Shown: positions 12,804 through 17,628 of the stretch, one piece after another
Numbering within the stretch: position 1 is the stretch's first letter
Layout of the letters: every line of letters starts with the position of its first letter
From: Oscillospiraceae bacterium
Lineage (GTDB): Bacteria; Bacillota; Clostridia; Oscillospirales; Oscillospiraceae
Assembly (NCBI GenBank): GCA_017646545.1
Contig: JAGCMI010000153.1
Location: 1 to 17,628 of the forward strand
Length of the DNA: 17,628 nucleotides
Direction: 5' to 3'
Program-made: the position numbers and the translations under genes
Notes under the pieces: generated by a model
Told to the model about the DNA's origin: nothing
The model's input: the letters and a program-made list of their open reading frames with translations, nothing else
The model's database searches: none

Positions 12804-14504
12804 TTAACGATAGAATGTGTTGCCGCCAATGAATTCACGCACCAAACTGGTGGGAGGAATTTCATCATCCACATCGGCTTCCTGCACAAAATTCAACACC
12901 TTGACAATGGCACGAACTTCATCATAGCATTCGTCTTCCGGGGGAACCGCAGTAAGCAGGGGGAAAATATGCTTCTTGAGCACCGCCAGCTCATAAAGGG
13001 TGGAACTGTTGAAGATCACATCCGCATTCTCCTGGAAAGGGAAAATCCACTTCTCTTCGCCTGCACGGACACTGCTCCACATACCAATGGTTCCCTCCAC
13101 ACTGGTTCCACGGCTCTCATAGTCACGGACAATACGACGCAGCAGGCGCAGATACGATGTAGGAATGCGATTATGATCATCCAAGTTCAATGGCAGCAAG
13201 GGGCTGACATAGAGTCGGAACACGAAACTGCTGTCCAGATCTTTGGGCAACAGCAACGGATTCAAGGCATGCAAGCCTTCGATGATAAAAACGGTATCCC
13301 GGTGCATCTTCATTTTGTGTCCGCGCCACTCCCGTTTGCCGGTCTTGAAATTAAAATACGGGATCTCCACTTCTTCCCCAGCGAACAATCTGGCCAGATG
13401 CTGTCCAAAAAGCTGGGTATCGATGGTGTTGATATGCTCCAGGTCCAATTTCCCGTCAGGACCGGGGGCGATCTTATCCCGATCGATATAGTAATCGTCA
13501 AGGCTCATCAAAATGGGTTTCTTGCCATGAACACGAAGTTGGGTAGCAAGACGATTGGCAGAGGTGGTCTTACCGGAGGAACTGGGACCGGCCAGCATCA
13601 CAGCTTTCGCGCCTCGCTGACACACCAGATCCGCAACATGGGAATAGCGCTTTTCATGCAACGCTTCGTTGACGCGGATCAACTCACGAATACGACCGGA
13701 ATCCACCAATTCGTTCAAATCAGCAACGGTCTGGCAATCCATGAGATCACCCCAGCGCTCCCCTTCTGAGAACATTTCAAAGAAATGGGGACTTTCCACA
13801 TAATCAGCAACCTGATCCGGTTCCTTGGGGTCGGGATAGATGAACATAAAGCCACCGGCCTTATGCTGGATATCCCACACCTGAAGATATCCGGTGGAAG
13901 GTGCCAGTTCACCGTAGAAATAGTCGCTAAAGTCTTCAAAGATATATTCATCAAAATAGGACTCTTTTCTCCAGGAGAGCAAACGGGCTTTATCTTCCTG
14001 TCCGCAGGCGCGGTAACGGGCAATTGCTTCTGCCGTAGTCAATCTCTGGCGGCGCAGAGGAATGTCCATTTCCACCAGCTTACGCAGTTCTGCCTTCAGT
14101 TTACGGACAGAAAATTCTTCACATTGGGAAACTGCGATAAATAGTCCCGGACCAACGGTGCAGCTCATCTTTGCCTTTGCATTGGGCCACAAGCGATGCA
14201 GCGCCAGGAAAAGCACATACTGCGCTGTGCGGGCATAGACCTCTCTGCCAATGGGGTCAGCATATCGAATCAGATGCACCTCGCCACCGGAAGCAGCCAT
14301 GGCGCGACGAATAGAGGGACGGTCGGGCATCGTATCCTTCTCCCGCAGGGGGATATAATTCAAGTTAAACACCTCTCCTGCGATCTTTGCCGCCAAGGGG
14401 CGATCTGCCAGAGTGGTTCCGTTCAAGCCAAGCTGCTGAACCAGCTGCAGCAGGCTGGTACCGGGGGTTGTTTGGATTGGATGGCCATCAAATGTGAGTT
14501 TCAT
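12804..14504 (-). CDS. TGS-domain nucleoside (uridine-type) kinase
   Basis: A 566-residue protein with three parts. Residues 1-60 form a TGS domain (ubiquitin-like), opening Met-Lys-Leu-Thr-Phe-Asp-Gly and including the family's Leu-Ala-Asp-Arg-Pro-Leu-Ala-Ala-Lys. About 65-240 resemble the second additional domain of threonyl-tRNA synthetase. The kinase domain from about 295 is of the phosphoribulokinase/uridine kinase family: Walker A Gly-Pro-Ser-Ser-Ser-Gly-Lys-Thr-Thr (306-314), the substrate motif Ser-Leu-Asp-Asp-Tyr-Tyr (334-339), and Ile-Ile-Glu-Gly-Leu-His-Ala-Leu-Asn-Pro (407-416). This architecture is common in Clostridia and phosphorylates nucleosides; the preferred substrate is not shown by sequence. 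AAAGGGGG precedes the ATG at 14504. It has its own promoter and terminator, so it is transcribed alone. Confidence 0.92.
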   Translation of the reverse strand: MKLTFDGHPIQTTPGTSLLQLVQQLGLNGTTLADRPLAAKIAGEVFNLNYIPLREKDTMPDRPSIRRAMAASGGEVHLIRYADPIGREVYARTAQYVLFLALHRLWPNAKAKMSCTVGPGLFIAVSQCEEFSVRKLKAELRKLVEMDIPLRRQRLTTAEAIARYRACGQEDKARLLSWRKESYFDEYIFEDFSDYFYGELAPSTGYLQVWDIQHKAGGFMFIYPDPKEPDQVADYVESPHFFEMFSEGERWGDLMDCQTVADLNELVDSGRIRELIRVNEALHEKRYSHVADLVCQRGAKAVMLAGPSSSGKTTSANRLATQLRVHGKKPILMSLDDYYIDRDKIAPGPDGKLDLEHINTIDTQLFGQHLARLFAGEEVEIPYFNFKTGKREWRGHKMKMHRDTVFIIEGLHALNPLLLPKDLDSSFVFRLYVSPLLPLNLDDHNRIPTSYLRLLRRIVRDYESRGTSVEGTIGMWSSVRAGEEKWIFPFQENADVIFNSSTLYELAVLKKHIFPLLTAVPPEDECYDEVRAIVKVLNFVQEADVDDEIPPTSLVREFIGGNTFYR

Positions 14505-14536
14505 GCTGAAACCCCCTTTCTTTATATTGGAGAAGA

Positions 14537-14565
14537 ATTATATCACATTATTTTGGATAAATCAA
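14537..14565 (-). promoter_or_regulatory. SigA-type promoter of the nucleoside kinase, overlapping the spoIID stop
   Basis: Minus-strand TTGATT (14560-14565) and perfect TATAAT (14537-14542), with TGA ahead of it, are 17 bases apart. The -35 hexamer contains the TGA stop of spoIID. Confidence 0.85.
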
Positions 14566-15575
14566 CCAAATTTCATCTTAGTTTTATTGTTTTCTTCAAA
14601 ATATTGCACAATTTCTGCGCCCACATAGTAATGGGATAAAATCTGCTGATAATCATATCCCTGCTTTGCCATGGCATTCGCCCCGTATTGGCTCATCCCC
14701 ACACGGTGTCCATAGCCCTTGGTATGAAAGGTGATGGATTCGTCTTCCACCTTGACATAGAAGGCGGTGGAACGAAGCCCCAGAAGCGTCCGCAGCGTAG
14801 TCCCACGATAGGCAACACCTCCAATGGTCATGGTTTCTACCCCACCGCCGTCGGTATAGCTCACTTCGGTAAACCAGGTATCGGGAGCGCCTTTCAGCCT
14901 GATCCCCAAGGCGGATTGAAACTGCTCCGCAGAAAAGACTTTACTGTCTGCAAAAAAAGAAGCCGCATCCTCCCCCGGACTCTGTACCGATTGCAAATAA
15001 GGAATATCCTGGCCCCAAACTTCAACCGCTGATTCTGTCATTCCGCCTGAACAAGAAAAATACGTGGAGAAAATAAGCGCATCTTCATAGGTCAGCACCT
15101 GCCCGGCTGTATTATCCACCGCATAGCGCGCCCGTTCCACCGACGAAAGACTTCCACCACCAACAATATATGTTTCAGGATCGATATACGCCTGACAACA
15201 TGACGCCTGGGCACAAATCGTGTTCTTCCCATGGCGCGAATCAGCACTGCAATGCTTCAGCGTATAGGTTCTGGCTGCAACTGCCTGGGCTTTGATGGCT
15301 TCCATTTCAAAAGAAGCCGGCATTTCCGCCAGCACAACGCCCAGCAAATAGTTTTCCAGTTCCACGGTGACCTTTTCCTCATTCAAAAGCAGCGATAAAT
15401 AGCATCCGTCTTGCAGATCATCCTGAGGAATCGTCGGCTCTGTTTGCGGCTCATTTGGCTGTGGGGAATGCCCATTCTCCCCTCTTCCCAAATACCACAC
15501 CAGCGCAAACAACACCAGTGGCAGGAAAATACCAATGCAAACCTTTTTCGTAAGATCCATTTGTTGATAATTCAT
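14562..15575 (-). CDS. spoIID: Stage II sporulation protein D (SpoIID/LytB domain)
   Basis: A 337-residue membrane-anchored lytic transglycosylase. In B. subtilis SpoIID acts with SpoIIM and SpoIIP to thin peptidoglycan during engulfment. The start is the ATG at 15575, six bases after GGGGTG; a GTG nine bases further up is less likely. A single membrane helix (about 13-29) is followed by a Pro/Glu/Gln-rich linker. The SpoIID core has Leu-Glu-Asn-Tyr-Leu-Leu-Gly-Val-Val-Leu-Ala-Glu-Met-Pro with the catalytic-type E84, Lys-Ala-Gln-Ala-Val-Ala-Ala-Arg-Thr-Tyr, and a Cys cluster (C121, C126, C127) in the place of the zinc-site cysteines known in Clostridioides difficile. The closing Lys-Gly-Tyr-Gly-His-Arg-Val-Gly-Met-Ser-Gln-Tyr-Gly-Ala is diagnostic. 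A LytB-type amidase enhancer is the alternative, less fitting for the length. Confidence 0.92.
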   Translation of the reverse strand: MNYQQMDLTKKVCIGIFLPLVLFALVWYLGRGENGHSPQPNEPQTEPTIPQDDLQDGCYLSLLLNEEKVTVELENYLLGVVLAEMPASFEMEAIKAQAVAARTYTLKHCSADSRHGKNTICAQASCCQAYIDPETYIVGGGSLSSVERARYAVDNTAGQVLTYEDALIFSTYFSCSGGMTESAVEVWGQDIPYLQSVQSPGEDAASFFADSKVFSAEQFQSALGIRLKGAPDTWFTEVSYTDGGGVETMTIGGVAYRGTTLRTLLGLRSTAFYVKVEDESITFHTKGYGHRVGMSQYGANAMAKQGYDYQQILSHYYVGAEIVQYFEENNKTKMKFG

Positions 15576-15683
15576 TCGTTTCACCCCAGCATCATATTAC
15601 TGCCCCCGGTCAAAAAATACTGTCGAGGTGGTACAACCCTGCGGATAATTCATAACCGGAGATAGCACAAAAACGAAAATTAT
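15576..15683. other. Divergent intergenic region between spoIID and the cytidylate-kinase-like gene
   Basis: About 108 bases hold the spoIID ribosome binding site (GGGGTG near 15582-15587) and no convincing SigA promoter for spoIID. A SigE-type promoter would be expected from knowledge of B. subtilis, but no confident -35/-10 pair was seen by eye. Confidence 0.4.
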
Positions 15684-15712
15684 TTGACATCTTCTTTTGA
15701 CTTTGCTATAAT
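15684..15712 (+). promoter_or_regulatory. Consensus SigA promoter of the cytidylate-kinase-like gene
   Basis: TTGACA (15684-15689) and TATAAT (15707-15712), both perfect, are 17 bases apart, with an extended TGC before the -10. The ribosome binding site GGAGG lies at 15730-15734. Confidence 0.95.
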
Positions 15713-15741
15713 ATTTTCATCAACATAATGGAGGTTTTGTC

Positions 15742-16341
15742 ATGGAAAAGAAGATCATTACCATTAGCCGCGAATTTGGCAGCGGCGGACGCACCATCGG
15801 CAGAGAGGTTGCCAACCGTCTGGGTATCCCCTTTTATGACAAGGAGCTTGTTGAAAAGATTGCTCTGGAAAGCGGTTTCGCTCCTACCTTTGTTGAAGAA
15901 CATGGCGAGCATTCCCCGGGCAGAACCCGTCTTTCCTACGCTTTCTCCCATCAGGGTGTTCCCGGTGTGATGAATGGCCTGTCCACCGCTGACTTTTTGT
16001 GGAGCATTCAGTGCAGCGTGATTATGCAGCTGGCTGAGCAGGGCCCCGGTGTTATCGTGGGTCGAAATGCGGACTATATTCTCAAGGATCGCAAGGATTG
16101 TCTGAATGTGTTCATCCATGCCAACGATGAATTCCGTGCAGACCGCATTGTGCGTCTTTATGGTGAAAGCGAGAAGAGTCCTCAGACTCGTTTGGCCGAA
16201 AAGGATAAGCGTCGTCAGGTGAACTACCAGCACTATACCGGTCAGATCTGGGGTGCTGCGCAGAACTACGATCTGTGTCTGGACAGCAGCCGTCTGGGTG
16301 TTGACCAGTGTGTTGAGATCATCCTCTCCCTGCTGAAATAA
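15742..16341 (+). CDS. Cytidylate kinase-like family protein
   Basis: A 199-residue P-loop protein. The ATG at 15742 is seven bases after GGAGG. The N-terminal nucleotide-binding loop is Ser-Arg-Glu-Phe-Gly-Ser-Gly-Gly-Arg-Thr-Ile-Gly (9-20), which lacks the classical Gly-Lys-Ser/Thr and is typical of this family; Gly-Pro-Gly-Val-Ile-Val-Gly-Arg-Asn-Ala-Asp-Tyr-Ile and the lid-type Arg-Leu-Ala-Glu-Lys-Asp-Lys-Arg-Arg follow. It resembles Cmk but is a separate family widely found in Clostridia; the substrate is unproven, and the true Cmk is probably elsewhere. It is monocistronic with a perfect-consensus promoter, so it should be well expressed, and it ends at a palindromic terminator shared with the convergent DUF4317 gene. 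Confidence 0.9.
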   Translation: MEKKIITISREFGSGGRTIGREVANRLGIPFYDKELVEKIALESGFAPTFVEEHGEHSPGRTRLSYAFSHQGVPGVMNGLSTADFLWSIQCSVIMQLAEQGPGVIVGRNADYILKDRKDCLNVFIHANDEFRADRIVRLYGESEKSPQTRLAEKDKRRQVNYQHYTGQIWGAAQNYDLCLDSSRLGVDQCVEIILSLLK

Positions 16342-16348
16342 AAATATC

Positions 16349-16380
16349 AAAAAGCCTGCCGAATTCGGCAGGCTTTTTCT
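16349..16380. terminator. Perfect palindromic bidirectional terminator
   Basis: A 30-base exact palindrome (16349-16378) with core GCCTGCCGAATTCGGCAGGC, flanked by five A and five T, serves both convergent genes. The DUF4317 stop codon begins at 16382, directly next to it. Confidence 0.93.
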
Positions 16381-17531
16381 TATACAGTTGCGGGTTCTGC
16401 GTCGGCAATGTGAATATTCACACCATTGACTTCCACATTCTCGTCCGCGCGGATAAGAATATACTTCACGCCGCCGATCACACGGGTCTGGATCAAATCG
16501 GAGCGGTCGGTGGCAACCTTGATGGAAACATCATCGGTTTTGATCTCGATCTTCTTGGTATCGATGATGTTGCTGGGATACACTTCTGCATCCAGGCCAA
16601 ACACTTCCTCAAAATCCACGGAGAACTTGGCAATCCGTTCTTCGGACACACCGCAACTTTCCAGCATATCGGTAACCTGCTCCTTGGAGATGGTCAGCGC
16701 TTCGGGCAGCTTACTTTCCTTATGCAGCGCCAACTGCTGGCAAAGCTGGTCATGGACGGTCTGCACCACTTCCAGACTGCACTCTTCATTCAGCGCAGAG
16801 GACAACATATCTTCAAAACATTCCTTCTGCTCCTGGGCAGGCTTGGCAACGGGGGTATTGAACAGCGCTGCAACAAAGCCCTCGTGATTGTCCTTGGGGC
16901 TGCGGTTAAAATACAATGCGTTATAAATATTGGTGGCTCTGCCATCAAATGCAGGGAACAGAAAACCCAGTTCCGGAGCTGCCACCGCATTGACCATATT
17001 ACCATCCTGGAACTCCTTACTGGAAGGCTCATAGTGCAGCACAGCCTTGGTCTGCTTCACGGGGCAGACAGCACAGAGGACATAAGTATAAATTTCATCG
17101 GAGTTATCGGAGAAGGTATCCCCGTCCTTGCTCTTGAAGGGCACATCGTAGCTGTCCGTGCCGAGAAGGATGAGATAATTACCCTCCATGGTAAGATTTT
17201 CCATAACCTGCTTATAGAAGCTCATACGTACTTCATCCTGATGGATGCCCTGACCACGCAGACTCATCAGCAGCTTATGCTCAGGACTATCTGCCACTTG
17301 AGATGTGCGGAAAGTAATGTCCAGCAGATTTTTACCCAGCGTACCGCCCAAAGTGCGACGAAGAAGGGCAAAATACTTCTCTGCCTCGTTTTCAGACATC
17401 ATACCGGTGCTGCGGGCAAACTCGGAGATGATCTCCTTTTTATCGTTGACATAGCAGCCGAAGATTTTGGTCATATTACTGCGGTCGCGCCGCTGACGAC
17501 GGCGGATCTCGCCAATTTCTTTTGTATTCAT
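16380..17531 (-). CDS. DUF4317 domain protein
   Basis: A 383-residue protein matching the DUF4317 family in length and in its opening Met-Asn-Thr-Lys-Glu-Ile-Gly-Glu-Ile-Arg-Arg-Arg (1-12) and Cys-Tyr-Val-Asn segments. It has no signal peptide or membrane helix and is probably cytoplasmic. The middle carries a Tyr-Thr-Tyr-Val-Leu-Cys-Ala-Val-Cys-Pro-Val-Lys segment and the Pro-Glu-Leu-Gly-Phe-Leu-Phe-Pro-Ala-Phe-Asp-Gly-Arg region, then an acidic C-terminal half. Function is unknown, and the family is found chiefly in Clostridia. The start is ATG 17531, six bases after GAGGT; a TTG at 17546 has no support. It is preceded by its own promoter and lies convergent to the cytidylate-kinase-like gene. 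Confidence 0.85.
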   Translation of the reverse strand: MNTKEIGEIRRRQRRDRSNMTKIFGCYVNDKKEIISEFARSTGMMSENEAEKYFALLRRTLGGTLGKNLLDITFRTSQVADSPEHKLLMSLRGQGIHQDEVRMSFYKQVMENLTMEGNYLILLGTDSYDVPFKSKDGDTFSDNSDEIYTYVLCAVCPVKQTKAVLHYEPSSKEFQDGNMVNAVAAPELGFLFPAFDGRATNIYNALYFNRSPKDNHEGFVAALFNTPVAKPAQEQKECFEDMLSSALNEECSLEVVQTVHDQLCQQLALHKESKLPEALTISKEQVTDMLESCGVSEERIAKFSVDFEEVFGLDAEVYPSNIIDTKKIEIKTDDVSIKVATDRSDLIQTRVIGGVKYILIRADENVEVNGVNIHIADAEPATV

Positions 17532-17562
17532 GGGTATACCTCGCAAGAAAGATTTCCGGGCT

Positions 17563-17592
17563 ATTATAGCACAGCCAACGCAAAGATGCCAG
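17563..17592 (-). promoter_or_regulatory. Promoter of the DUF4317 gene, extended -10 type
   Basis: Minus-strand TATAAT (17563-17568), preceded by TGC, with a weaker CTGGCA -35 (17587-17592) 18 bases upstream. The extended -10 should make up for the poor -35. Confidence 0.75.
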
Positions 17593-17628
17593 TAAAATTT
17601 GGCTGTTGTGTAATAGAAAAGTGGGCAG

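Noticed and set aside
15622-15645. GAGGTGGTACAACC on the plus strand, resembling the T-box AGGGTGGTACCGCG
   Set aside because: Only the GGTGGTAC core matches. There is no room or visible specifier stem upstream, no terminator follows, and the next gene has its own perfect promoter downstream.
15706-16350. A 214-codon minus-strand open frame over the cytidylate-kinase-like gene
   Set aside because: It runs through the terminator and promoter of the real gene and has no ribosome binding site.

Overview
The window looks like an ordinary chromosomal segment of a spore-forming, low- to moderate-GC Firmicute of the class Clostridia, probably of the Oscillospiraceae/Oscillospirales type. The evidence is a Bacillus-like large SRP RNA next to dnaX-ybaB-recR, an scpA-scpB-DUF2953-gerW-dacF-rluB gene string, a SpoIID protein, a DUF4317 protein, strong AGGAGG ribosome binding sites and consensus SigA-type promoters. 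No phage, insertion sequence, CRISPR array or tRNA was seen. The lineage is inferred from gene content and cannot be fixed without a database search.

Layout. Positions 1-2365 (+) hold the 3' end of a YugP-like membrane zinc peptidase, an unrecognised four-helix membrane protein and a PLP enzyme of the methionine gamma-lyase/'aluminium resistance' family. Each of the last two has its own promoter, nested in the terminator of the gene before it. A bidirectional terminator at about 2371-2396 separates these from a minus-strand block. That block contains a three-gene overlapping operon (alpha/beta hydrolase, membrane protein, GIY-YIG protein; 3908-2381), then upstream of it the recombination/replication group dnaX-ybaB-recR (6575-3986), the SRP RNA (about 6907-6601) and acpP (7155-6934). 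Next upstream is a seven-gene operon (12684-7235): scpA, scpB, a DUF2953 protein, gerW, dacF, rluB and a BaiN-like flavoprotein. Further upstream are a TGS-domain nucleoside kinase (14504-12804) and spoIID (15575-14562). A divergent cytidylate-kinase-like gene (15742-16341, +) converges on a DUF4317 gene (17531-16380, -) across a perfect palindromic terminator.

How it works together. The segment is mostly housekeeping: chromosome condensation and segregation (ScpAB), replication and repair (DnaX, RecR, YbaB), protein export (SRP RNA), fatty acid synthesis (AcpP) and rRNA modification (RluB). Cell-wall and sporulation functions (DacF, GerW, SpoIID) are threaded through it. Neighbouring genes overlap by 1-4 bases in many places, so translational coupling is likely.

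The points most worth a second look are an apparent single-base frameshift in scpA, two terminators whose loops carry the -35 box of the next promoter, a compensated base change in the SRP RNA apical stem, and the apparent lack of any terminator between acpP, the SRP RNA and dnaX. I found no convincing new multi-gene system here.
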